A stretch of 51,881 nucleotides of DNA from Eubacterium sp. (GTDB lineage Bacteria; Bacillota; Clostridia; Eubacteriales; Eubacteriaceae). Under the pieces are notes generated by a model. The model did no database searches. It had not been told where the DNA came from and saw only the letters and a program-made list of their open reading frames with translations. The position numbers and the translations under genes are program-made. The stretch covers positions 1 through 51,881 of the forward strand of contig JAUNGS010000008.1 in NCBI GenBank assembly GCA_030524435.1, written 5' to 3'. Positions 7,935-15,221 of the stretch are shown in pieces (the first letter of the stretch is position 1; the number at the start of each line of letters is the position of its first letter).

Positions 7935-8141
7935 ATGTCAGATGAAATGAAAAAGAGCCAGCAGGAATTTAATGATGAATTTCTTTATGGTCAAAAAGTT
8001 GAAGAAGAAAAGGAAATCGATCCCAAGCTTCAGCAGAAAAATGATACCTTCCGTTATGGTGCCAAGGTAGACGAAAAGGACGGTCCGAATAAGAATAAAG
8101 AGTTCAACGATCGTGTGCGTTACGGTGCCAAGGAAAAATAG
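7935..8141 (+). CDS. small charged protein with three YG repeats
   Basis: A 68-residue hydrophilic protein I do not recognise. It consists of three imperfect repeats with the pattern N-D-x-(F/V)-x-Y-G-(A/Q)-K; ND occurs at residues 13, 36 and 58 and YG at 18, 41 and 63, a period of 22-23. It has no signal peptide, membrane segment or cysteine. AAAGGAG precedes the ATG, a TATAAT lies at 7897-7902 and a strong terminator follows, so it is a single-gene transcription unit. Many Lys and Glu residues suggest a disordered protein that might bind a surface or partner through the repeated YG motif. Function is unknown. Confidence 0.75.
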   Translation: MSDEMKKSQQEFNDEFLYGQKVEEEKEIDPKLQQKNDTFRYGAKVDEKDGPNKNKEFNDRVRYGAKEK

Positions 8142-8167
8142 GCGTATTTAAAATGTCAGAGAAGATG

Positions 8168-8226
8168 ATACCGGCCTTCAAGGGTTAGATTTTAAAGTCT
8201 AAGGATTGGAGGACGGTATTTTTTTT
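8168..8226 (+). terminator. terminator after small repeat protein gene
   Basis: ATACCG with CCTTCAA on the left arm pairs with TTGGAGG and CGGTAT on the right, followed by a run of T ending at 8226. Confidence 0.7.
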
Positions 8227-8309
8227 GTGAAGGGATAAAAAGCTTTCATCTGCGGATGATGCCAGTATATAATAGGGATAAGGTTATGAGATGAAGGGAG
8301 AATATATTG

Positions 8310-8684
8310 ATGATAAAAAAGACACAGGGTGCTCTGACGGGATTAAAGGTTCTTGATTTTTCGACGCTTTTGCCCGGCCCCTACGCCACCATGACCCTGG
8401 CGGATTGGATGGCAGCTTTTGAGGGGTTGGACATCTGTGTGGAGCCGGTGCTTTCCATGGCGGAGGCCCTGGAGGAAAATGCCCAGCTGGCCCACCGGAA
8501 GATGGTGGTGGAGGTTCCCCTGGAAAAGGGAACAAGGATAAGGCAGCCGGCCAATCCCCTGAAGCTCTCCAAGACGCCGCCGCGCTACGATCACGGCGGG
8601 TATCCTACGGGTCACGATACCCAGGAGATTTTAGAGGCCCTGGGTCTTGACGATGAAACCATCGAGGAGGTTCAGCGGCCCTAG
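8310..8684 (+). pseudogene. CaiB/BaiF-type CoA-transferase with internal deletion
   Basis: The reading frame is open for 124 codons but joins two separated parts of a family III CoA-transferase. Residues about 8-32 (LTGLKVLDFSTLLPGPYATM...LADW) are the N-terminus, and from MAAFEGLDICVEPVL onward it matches the C-terminal part, including KLSKTP and GHDTQEIL. Family members are about 360-400 residues, so roughly 250 central residues, including the usual catalytic Asp region, are missing. The junction keeps the frame. It lies next to the integrase relic, in a stretch that appears to be decaying. A functional mini-protein cannot be excluded but is unlikely. Confidence 0.8.
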
Positions 8685-8699
8685 GCCCGAAGGTGCAGC

Positions 8700-9599
8700 A
8701 TGGAATATTATTTTAAAAATCAGCGCCTTGCAGCCTGCGATTGCAGTGAAAAAGACAGGCAGCCGGGAAGAATAGGTATTTTTGAGATGGTGGAGGCCCT
8801 CGGACACGCTGGGGATTATGGAATGACCGAGGAATTTTTGGAGAAAATCCTTAAGAACAATACCCTGCGTTTTGAAAGCCACGAGGGTATGGACTTTCTC
8901 TGTGTTTCTGATATGGGGGAAAAGCGGCGGCTTTCGGCGGTTTATATCTTTATTAAAGGAGACGGACTCTTTATAGCCACAGATATCGCCGATGACATCC
9001 AAGCCTTGCTTGAAAATTACGAGGGCAGCATTCACGGCATTGGCAATATTTTGTTTATCATTCTCGATGATATTCTGGAGGGAGATAAAAATGCCCTGGA
9101 GGGCATTGAGGAGCAAATCACGACCCTGGAAAATGAGGTGATCACAGATCGGGGAAATAAAAATCCCATCAAAAAAATCATTGCCCTGAGGAAAAATTTA
9201 AGGCAGCTGAAGCATTACTACGAGCAGCTGGTGACCATCTTCAGCTACATCGAGGCCAATGAGAATGATCTGGTGGACAGAAAATCCCTGAAGCTTCTGA
9301 AGATTTTATCGGGAAAGGTGGATCGCCTTCACAGCAACGTGCTGACATTGATTGAGTATGTATCACAGATTCGGGAGGCCTACCAGGCGGAGGTGGATAT
9401 CCAGCTCAACAGCACGATGAAGATTTTCACGGTGATTACGACCATTTTCTTCCCCCTGAGTCTTATTGCAGGCTGGTACGGCATGAACTTTCGAATGCCC
9501 GAGTACAACAGTCCCTTTGGCTATCCCATGGTGATTCTCCTCAGCGTCATGGTGGTCGCGGGCTCCATCTATTTCTTTAAAAAGAACCGCTGGTTCTAG
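8700..9599 (+). CDS. corA: CorA family divalent metal ion transporter
   Basis: Channel-like transporter for magnesium (in some members cobalt or nickel), 299 residues. It has a long cytosolic N-terminal domain with predicted helices, then two C-terminal membrane helices separated by the signature YGMNF (near residue 260), and the short tail KKNRWF. CorA functions as a pentamer in the inner membrane. The start at 8700 lies 15 bases after the deleted CoA-transferase frame; its ribosome site (GAAGG) is modest. Because CorA proteins can carry cobalt, its presence near cobalamin genes is noted, but no riboswitch precedes it. Confidence 0.92.
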   Translation: MEYYFKNQRLAACDCSEKDRQPGRIGIFEMVEALGHAGDYGMTEEFLEKILKNNTLRFESHEGMDFLCVSDMGEKRRLSAVYIFIKGDGLFIATDIADDIQALLENYEGSIHGIGNILFIILDDILEGDKNALEGIEEQITTLENEVITDRGNKNPIKKIIALRKNLRQLKHYYEQLVTIFSYIEANENDLVDRKSLKLLKILSGKVDRLHSNVLTLIEYVSQIREAYQAEVDIQLNSTMKIFTVITTIFFPLSLIAGWYGMNFRMPEYNSPFGYPMVILLSVMVVAGSIYFFKKNRWF

Positions 9600-9708
9600 C
9601 CTGAAGGCCGTGAAGAAAAAAATGCGGTAATATTGTAAAAATATGGAAAAGCAAAGGGAAAAAGGCTATACTGGGGAGCGTTGAATGCTATAGAAGGAGA
9701 AAGCTTGA

Positions 9709-10125
9709 ATGAGAAAATTTTTTGAAGAATTTAAAGAATTTGCCCTCAAGGGAAACATGCTGGATTTATCCATCGGTGTTATCATCGGTGGCGCCTTCCA
9801 GGCCGTCGTTTCCTCGTTAACCAGTGATATTATCTCGCCGATCATCGGGATTTTTGCCAAAACGAACTTTGACAACCTAGCCATCACCTTTTGGGATGTC
9901 AATATCAAATACGGTGCCTTTATCACTGCGCTGATCAATTTCCTGATCATGGCCCTGGTCATCTTCCTGATGCTCAAGGGCATCAACAAACTGACGGGAC
10001 TGCGCAAAAAGCAGGAGGAGCTTGTGGAGGAAGCCACCACCAAGACCTGTCCCTATTGCTGCAGTGAGATTCCGGTGGAAGCGAGCCGCTGCCCCCACTG
10101 TACCTCTATTTTAGAGGCGAAGTAA
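9709..10125 (+). CDS. mscL: large-conductance mechanosensitive channel MscL
   Basis: MscL, 138 residues, opens under membrane tension to release solutes in osmotic downshock. The N-terminus has the family pattern FKEFALKGNMLDLSIGVIIG followed by TM1, a loop with a DIxxP motif (SDIISPIIG) and TM2 (FLIMALVIFLML). The tail beyond the canonical amphipathic helix carries CPYC and CPHC pairs (CPYCCSEIPVEASRCPHC), a likely zinc ribbon, which enteric MscL proteins lack. GAAGGAG lies upstream of the ATG. A terminator follows. Confidence 0.95.
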   Translation: MRKFFEEFKEFALKGNMLDLSIGVIIGGAFQAVVSSLTSDIISPIIGIFAKTNFDNLAITFWDVNIKYGAFITALINFLIMALVIFLMLKGINKLTGLRKKQEELVEEATTKTCPYCCSEIPVEASRCPHCTSILEAK

Positions 10126-10137
10126 ACAGAAGGCTGA

Positions 10138-10171
10138 AAAAGGCTGAGGATCTAGGGTCCTCGGCTTTTTT
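10138..10171 (+). terminator. terminator after mscL
   Basis: GCTGAGGA (10143-10150) pairs with TCCTCGGC (10158-10165, one G-U pair), then six T. Confidence 0.8.
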
Positions 10172-10183
10172 AGTGCTTAATTT

Positions 10184-10212
10184 TTGACGCTCACCCCAAA
10201 ATATGATAAAAT
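10184..10212 (+). promoter_or_regulatory. sigma-A promoter of rho
   Basis: TTGACG (10184-10189), a 17-base spacer and TAAAAT (10207-10212). The leader to the rho start at 10304 is about 85 bases. Confidence 0.75.
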
Positions 10213-10303
10213 GTAAACAGTTTTAATGGATTTAAAATTTTCGAGGAATATTTTTCACCCAATTTTTATTTTAGTATTTTTATGCAACAGGCTGGAGGCT
10301 TTT

Positions 10304-11974
10304 TTGAAGAAAACAGATTTAATGAAAATGACCGTGGCTGAGCTGCGCCAGCTGGCGGAAAAGCAGGGGGTGGCCCTGCCTAAAAGAATCAAGAAGCAGG
10401 AGATTGTCGACTGCATTATTGCAGGGCACGATGAAAATGGCGAAGCCACATCCGGGGAGAAACACCAAGCGCCCCATCAAAATCATCACGATTCGGAGCA
10501 GAGCAGGGAGCAGAAAATCAACAGCTTCTACACCAAGCGCTATGCCAGAATCAAGGACAATATCGAGGATACGGTGGAAATCGAAGGGCCCCTGGAGGTT
10601 CTGCCCGAGGGCTTTGGCTTTATCAAGCTGCCGGAGATGCAGGGCCAGGAGGACTGGGTCTACGTTTCGAGCTCCCAGATTCAAAAATTCAAGCTGGAAA
10701 CCGGCGACGTGGTGGGGGGCAAGGTCAGAAAGAAGAAGCCCGGCGAGAAATATGACGCCATGCTTTTTCTGGAAATCGTCAACGGCACGAAAACCGTGGA
10801 CATCATCAACAGAATCAATCGGATGCTCTACGTCGACGACAAGCGGGATGCCGACCGCTATAAAAAATCCCAGGAGGGGATTTTGGACGTGACCTCCGAG
10901 GGCTATGGCATTTTAAGAACCAACCACTACGTCCACGGCGAGAACGATATCTACGTGGCGCCCAATCAGATTCGCCGCTTTAATTTAAGAACCGGGGATA
11001 AAATCGTCGGCAAAATCAGAAAATCCAACGAGGGCGAGCGCTACGACGCCCTGCTCTACGCCGAGACCGTCAACGGGGATATCCCGGAAAAAATCGCCAA
11101 CCGCCCGCGGTTTGAGAGACTGACGCCGGTGTTCCCCGACGAGCGCATTACCCTGGAAACCGACAGGGATACCATCTCCACCAGAATCATCGACCTGTTC
11201 TCGCCCATGGGCAAGGGACAGCGCGGGATGATTGTGGCGCCGCCCAAGGCGGGGAAAACCACCCTGCTCAAGGAGATTGCCCAGGGGATTCGGGCCAACC
11301 ATCCGGAGATTGAGCTCATCGTGCTTCTGGTGGACGAGCGTCCTGAGGAGGTGACGGACATGAAGCGCTGCATCGACGCGGACATTGTCTACTCCACCTT
11401 CGATCAGCCCCCGGCCAACCATATCTCCGTGGCGGAGATCGTTCTGGAGCGGGGCAAGCGCCTTTTGGAGCAGGGCAAGGACGCGGTGATTCTGGTGGAC
11501 AGTCTCACCCGGCTGACCCGGGCCAACAACCTGGTGGTGGAGCCCTCGGGCAGAACCTTAACCGGCGGGCTGGATCCGGAGTCTCTGTACTTTCCCAAGA
11601 AATTCTTCGGCTCCGCCAGAAATATCGAAAACGGCGGCAGCCTGACGATTTTGGCCACGGCCCTGGTGGAGACGGGAAGCCGGATGGACGACATCATCTT
11701 CGAGGAATTCAAGGGCACTGGCAACATGGAACTGCATCTGGAGCGGGAGCTGGCGGAGCGCCGAATCTACCCGGCCATCAACTTAAGCCGTTCGGGAACC
11801 AGAAGAGAGGAAAAGCTTTTGAGCCCCGAGGAGCTCAGGGTCAGCTACCAGATCAGAAAGCTCTACGGCGGCACCAGTGCCGTGCAGCTGACGGACAAAA
11901 TCATCTCCATTTTGGAAAAAACCGCCGACAATCAGGCCTTCCTTAAAATGTTTCTTGAAAAATCGAAGGCTTAG
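10304..11974 (+). CDS. rho: transcription termination factor Rho with duplicated RNA-binding domain
   Basis: Hexameric RNA helicase that ends untranslated transcripts. I prefer TTG at 10304 (GGAGG five bases upstream), giving 556 residues; E. coli Rho has 419. Order: Rho_N helical domain (about residues 8-40, MTVAELRQLAEKQGV), a polar linker, then two cold-shock-like RNA-binding domains at about 94-161 and 191-258, and the ATPase core with Walker A PPKAGKTT (313-320) and Walker B VILVDSLTR. The two RNA-binding domains align without gaps over 68 residues with about 31 identities by hand count. The second, with NDIYVAPNQIRRFNLRTGD, is closest to the canonical domain; the first is the extra copy. 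It begins a block followed by rpmE and prmC, a familiar Bacillota order. Confidence 0.95.
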   Translation: MKKTDLMKMTVAELRQLAEKQGVALPKRIKKQEIVDCIIAGHDENGEATSGEKHQAPHQNHHDSEQSREQKINSFYTKRYARIKDNIEDTVEIEGPLEVLPEGFGFIKLPEMQGQEDWVYVSSSQIQKFKLETGDVVGGKVRKKKPGEKYDAMLFLEIVNGTKTVDIINRINRMLYVDDKRDADRYKKSQEGILDVTSEGYGILRTNHYVHGENDIYVAPNQIRRFNLRTGDKIVGKIRKSNEGERYDALLYAETVNGDIPEKIANRPRFERLTPVFPDERITLETDRDTISTRIIDLFSPMGKGQRGMIVAPPKAGKTTLLKEIAQGIRANHPEIELIVLLVDERPEEVTDMKRCIDADIVYSTFDQPPANHISVAEIVLERGKRLLEQGKDAVILVDSLTRLTRANNLVVEPSGRTLTGGLDPESLYFPKKFFGSARNIENGGSLTILATALVETGSRMDDIIFEEFKGTGNMELHLERELAERRIYPAINLSRSGTRREEKLLSPEELRVSYQIRKLYGGTSAVQLTDKIISILEKTADNQAFLKMFLEKSKA

Positions 11975-11976
11975 AC

Positions 11977-12005
11977 TTGCGCTTTTCAAGAATACCTGTT
12001 ATAAT
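11977..12005 (+). promoter_or_regulatory. sigma-A promoter of rpmE
   Basis: TTGCGC (11977-11982), a 17-base spacer and perfect TATAAT (12000-12005), beginning two bases after the rho stop codon. Confidence 0.85.
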
Positions 12006-12068
12006 AGCTTAGTTGCTAGAAATATATGATACAATATATAAATCTTTAGAGGAAACGAGGTGAATTCG

Positions 12069-12275
12069 ATGAAAAAAGGTATCCACCCAGAATACGGTAA
12101 ATCTGTAGTCAAATGTGCCTGCGGAAATACATTTGAAACGGGTTCCGTTAAACCGGAGCTGAAGGTTGAAATCTGCTCTGCCTGCCACCCCTTCTTTACG
12201 GGTAAACAGAAATTAGTTGACACAGGCGGACGTGTAGAACGCTTCAACAGAAAATACGGCAAAAAAGGCGAATAA
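12069..12275 (+). CDS. rpmE: 50S ribosomal protein L31, zinc-binding form
   Basis: L31, 68 residues, a protein of the large-subunit central protuberance that bridges to the small subunit. Start [10 protein letters not shown] is typical; the ATG at 12069 has CGAGGTG seven bases upstream. Two cysteine pairs, CAC near residues 17-19 and CSAC near 36-39, mark the zinc-containing C+ form, whose counterpart in B. subtilis is replaced by a zinc-free paralogue when zinc is scarce. It has its own promoter and a terminator, so it is mostly transcribed alone. Confidence 0.96.
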   Translation: MKKGIHPEYGKSVVKCACGNTFETGSVKPELKVEICSACHPFFTGKQKLVDTGGRVERFNRKYGKKGE

Positions 12276-12279
12276 TTTA

Positions 12280-12309
12280 AAAAGTCGGTTATTGCAACCG
12301 GCTTTTTTT
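12280..12309 (+). terminator. terminator after rpmE
   Basis: AAGTCGGTT (12282-12290) pairs with AACCGGCTT (12296-12304), followed by T. Confidence 0.85.
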
Positions 12310-12351
12310 CATGGCGGCGGTTTGAAGGCCGGCCTGTCAAGAGTGAAAAGA

Positions 12352-13224
12352 ATGAAAAACACGATTAAAGCTTTATTGGAGGAGGGCAGCCGCCGTTTAA
12401 AGGATCAGGGGGTGCCCTCGGCGCGCCTGGATGCGGAGATCCTTCTGGGGGCGGCCGCTGGCCTGGACCGGGTGTTGATGTACACCGAGCCTTCAAGGGA
12501 AATCTCCGGGGACCAGGTGCAGCGCTATGAGGCCTGGATTGCAAGGCGGTGCGATTTTGAGCCCGTGGCCTACATTCTGGGACATAAGGAATTTATGGGG
12601 CTGGACTTTGTGGTCTCCCCGGCGGTGCTGATTCCAAGGCCCGACACCGAGTGCTTGGTGGAGTATCTGCTGGCGCAGGTGCTCCCGAAAATCCAGGAAC
12701 CCGGGGCGCCGGTGAAAATTTTGGATCTCTGCACCGGCAGCGGGGCCATCGGCTTGTCCTTGGCCCACTATTTTAAGGACAGTCAGGTAAGTCTCAGCGA
12801 CATTTCTGCCGAGGCTCTGGCTGTGGCCAGAGAAAATGCGGTGCGGCTGGGTCTTGAAGACATCACCTTTTTTGAGGGGGATCTCTTTGCGCCGGTTCAG
12901 GGAAGCTTTGGGCTTGTCGTCTCCAATCCGCCCTATATCCCCAACCAGGTGATCGAAGGGCTTTCCCGGGATATAAAAGATCACGAGCCCCGTCTGGCCT
13001 TATCCGGCGGCGACTCGGGCTTCGACATCTACGGGCGCATCGCCGGGGAAGCCCAGGCCTATTTAGAGGCGGCGGGCTTTTTGATGCTTGAAATCGGCGA
13101 CGGCCAGGAGAAAGCCCTGGTTCCCATGCTTGAGGCCCAGGGCTTTGAGCTCACAGCCCTGGTACCGGATCTCACGGGGACAATTCGCGGGGTTCTGGTC
13201 CAAAATCGGATTTTGGCGGGATAA
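12352..13224 (+). CDS. prmC: peptide chain release factor glutamine methyltransferase PrmC
   Basis: S-adenosylmethionine-dependent methylase that modifies the Gln of the GGQ motif of release factors RF1 and RF2, 290 residues. A helical N-terminal domain binds the release factor. The methyltransferase fold follows, with ILDLCTGSGAIGLSLA (motif I) and the catalytic motif NPPYIP. The ATG at 12352 is chosen because the family begins there (MKNTIKALLEEG); the frame is open further upstream across the rpmE terminator. It commonly lies beside prfA, which is not in this window. Confidence 0.93.
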   Translation: MKNTIKALLEEGSRRLKDQGVPSARLDAEILLGAAAGLDRVLMYTEPSREISGDQVQRYEAWIARRCDFEPVAYILGHKEFMGLDFVVSPAVLIPRPDTECLVEYLLAQVLPKIQEPGAPVKILDLCTGSGAIGLSLAHYFKDSQVSLSDISAEALAVARENAVRLGLEDITFFEGDLFAPVQGSFGLVVSNPPYIPNQVIEGLSRDIKDHEPRLALSGGDSGFDIYGRIAGEAQAYLEAAGFLMLEIGDGQEKALVPMLEAQGFELTALVPDLTGTIRGVLVQNRILAG

Positions 13225-13241
13225 AAAAATCCCCGGGAAAT

Positions 13242-13270
13242 TTGATGTTGCCGGATTTTTATGATAGAAT
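13242..13270 (+). promoter_or_regulatory. sigma-A promoter of efp
   Basis: TTGATG (13242-13247), a 17-base spacer and TAGAAT (13265-13270); the efp start is 55 bases on. Confidence 0.7.
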
Positions 13271-13324
13271 AACAAAGAATACAGCTAGAATACGAATTGA
13301 ATAATTATATGGAGGTATATATCG

Positions 13325-13882
13325 ATGATATCAGCAGGTGAATTTAGAAAAGGTCTAACCTTTGAAATGGATGGCAGCGTATTTTTAATCGTTGACTTCC
13401 AGCACGTAAAACCGGGTAAGGGTGCGGCCTTTGTCCGTACGAAAATCAAAAACGTCTTAACCGGCGCCGTGGTGGAAAGAACCTTCAGCCCCACGGAAAA
13501 ATTCCCCAAGGCTCACATTGACACCAAGGAAATGCAGTATCTGTACTCCGACGGCGATCTGTACTACTTCATGGATCTGGAAAGCTACGAACAGATTCCG
13601 CTGAACTACGATCAGGTTGAAGAAGCCATGAAGTACTTAAAGGAAAATGACAACGCCACCATTAAGTTCTTCAAGGGCGAAGCCTTCTCCGTTGCGGCAC
13701 CCAACTTTGTAGAGCTGCAGATCACCAAGACAGAGCCTGGCTTCAAGGGCGACACCGCCACCGGTGCCAACAAACCGGCAACCCTGGAAACCGGCGCCAC
13801 CATCACGGTGCCCTTATTTGTTGAAGAAGGAGATACGATTCGTGTAGATACCCGTACGGGCGAATACATGGAACGTGTGTAA
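13325..13882 (+). CDS. efp: elongation factor P
   Basis: Translation factor that rescues ribosomes stalled at consecutive prolines, 185 residues in three beta-barrel domains (KOW-like N-terminal, two OB folds). The exposed loop [10 protein letters not shown] places the lysine that is modified in many bacteria at residue 32, as in Bacillus. The C-terminus [12 protein letters not shown] is typical. GGAGG lies upstream of the ATG. No modification gene is visible in the window. Confidence 0.97.
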   Translation: MISAGEFRKGLTFEMDGSVFLIVDFQHVKPGKGAAFVRTKIKNVLTGAVVERTFSPTEKFPKAHIDTKEMQYLYSDGDLYYFMDLESYEQIPLNYDQVEEAMKYLKENDNATIKFFKGEAFSVAAPNFVELQITKTEPGFKGDTATGANKPATLETGATITVPLFVEEGDTIRVDTRTGEYMERV

Positions 13883-13888
13883 AATATC

Positions 13889-14323
13889 ATGAAATATATC
13901 CGTGAAAAAGTAGCCTTCATCGAAGGTTTGGCCGAGGGTCTCGAGCTGGACGTCACCACCAAGGAAGGCAAGGTGATCGATAAGATCATCGAGGTGCTGG
14001 GCGATATCACCGACGCCCTGGACGGTCTGGCCGAGGCCCAGGAAAATCTGGAAGAGTATGCCGAAATGATCGACGAGGATCTGGAGGACATGGAGGATTT
14101 CTTCCTGGAAACCGACTGGGACGACGTCGACCTTGAGGATGACGACGACTACTACGAGGTGGTCTGCCCCAATTGTCACAATGTCTATATCACCGACTTT
14201 GAATCCTTCGAGGACGACGAGGTGTTCTGTCCGGAATGCGGCGCACAATTCAGCTTAGAACAGGAAGTTGTCGACGAGCTCACCCACGGCGAAGGCTGTC
14301 AGTGTGGCTGCCACGACGAGTAG
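13889..14323 (+). CDS. CD1247-type protein with acidic linker and zinc ribbon
   Basis: A 144-residue protein resembling the CD1247 N-terminal-domain family of Clostridia. The start MKYIREKVAFIEGLAEGLELD is helical (quoted in part), followed by coiled-coil-like sequence, then a run rich in Asp and Glu around residues 58-90. The end is a zinc ribbon with CPNC (near 93) and CPEC (near 118), plus a tail CQCGC. It starts six bases after efp, so it is likely co-transcribed. The function is not known to me; the fold suggests a nucleic-acid or ribosome-associated role, which is inference. Confidence 0.7.
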   Translation: MKYIREKVAFIEGLAEGLELDVTTKEGKVIDKIIEVLGDITDALDGLAEAQENLEEYAEMIDEDLEDMEDFFLETDWDDVDLEDDDDYYEVVCPNCHNVYITDFESFEDDEVFCPECGAQFSLEQEVVDELTHGEGCQCGCHDE

Positions 14324-14333
14324 GCGGTGCCCC

Positions 14334-14678
14334 ATGAACGATAACCAAAAAATCAATCCCCAGGAAATTTCCAATGAAATGGTGTGTTCCATCGCCAGTA
14401 TGGCGGCCCTCGGCGTCGAGGGTATCGACAAGATGTTCATGCGTCTCTCCGACGAAATTTTCGACGTGATCAACCCCTCGGCGGTGGCCAAGGGCGTCAA
14501 GGTTGAAAAGCTGGAGGAAGGGTATCACATCGATGTCCACGTCATCACAGAGCTCGGGATTATCATCCCCGAGGTTGCCAGAAAAGTACAGATTAAGGTC
14601 AAGGAATCTGTGGAAATCATGACAGGAAATCAGGTAGCCCAGGTGAACGTTCACGTCAAAGGCAGTGGAAAATATTAA
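14334..14678 (+). CDS. Asp23/Gls24 family envelope stress protein
   Basis: Small Asp23 (DUF322) domain protein of 114 residues, widely found just before nusB in Bacillota. The centre VDVHVITELGIIIPEVARKVQ and the end VAQVNVHVKG match the family (both shown in part). Related proteins in Staphylococcus coat the inner membrane through an anchor protein and affect the cell wall stress response. The ATG at 14334 lies ten bases after the upstream stop. No membrane segment is visible, so it must be soluble or held by a partner. Confidence 0.85.
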   Translation: MNDNQKINPQEISNEMVCSIASMAALGVEGIDKMFMRLSDEIFDVINPSAVAKGVKVEKLEEGYHIDVHVITELGIIIPEVARKVQIKVKESVEIMTGNQVAQVNVHVKGSGKY

Positions 14679-14765
14679 AAGAACCTTCAAAAGGCTGTGA
14701 GAGATTTCTTGCGGCCTTTTATTTTCGCAGGGTGCGGTTATTAAATTTTTAGAAATGAGGTTGTT

Positions 14766-15221
14766 ATGAGTCATAAAATGAGTCGTCGGGAGGAACGGGA
14801 GCTGGCCCTGCGGGGCATTTTCCAGCTGGATTTTCACGATACAGCGGCCGACCGCGACGTCAGCATCGATAAGTTTTTGGAGCTTGCGGGCCAGGGGGAT
14901 CCCGAGGATGAGGTCACCGGTGAGAGCACAGGCTACGCCAGACAGATCATCGACGCCGTCATCACCCATCAGGAGGACATCGACGGCCTGATTAAAAAGT
15001 ATTTGAAGCAGGATTGGGAGTTTTCCCGGGTGCCCAAATCCGAAAAGGCGATTTTGCGGCTGGGCGCTGCAGAGCTCGTGTATCTGAATATCCCCAAGGA
15101 AATCGCCATCAACGAGGCGGTGGAGCTGGCCAAGACCTACGCCGAGCTTGAGAGCAAGGGCTACATCAACGGGATTTTGAATCAGATCGCCCAAAACCAC
15201 GTCCATGGCAGCGAGGACTGA
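14766..15221 (+). CDS. nusB: transcription antitermination factor NusB
   Basis: All-helical RNA-binding protein of 151 residues that, with NusE (S10), binds boxA RNA and helps antitermination in rRNA operons. The N-terminus SRREERELALRGIFQLDF and the C-terminal half RVPKSEKAILRLGAAEL and IPKEIAINEAVELAKTY match the family. Its last 17 bases overlap the start of the next gene in another frame, so the two are probably translationally linked. The Asp23-nusB pairing is common in Clostridia. Confidence 0.95.
   Translation: MSHKMSRREERELALRGIFQLDFHDTAADRDVSIDKFLELAGQGDPEDEVTGESTGYARQIIDAVITHQEDIDGLIKKYLKQDWEFSRVPKSEKAILRLGAAELVYLNIPKEIAINEAVELAKTYAELESKGYINGILNQIAQNHVHGSED

Noticed and set aside
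7467..8310. Attachment-site direct repeats bounding an element
   Set aside because: No repeat of the tRNA 3' end was found downstream, so no boundary could be supported.
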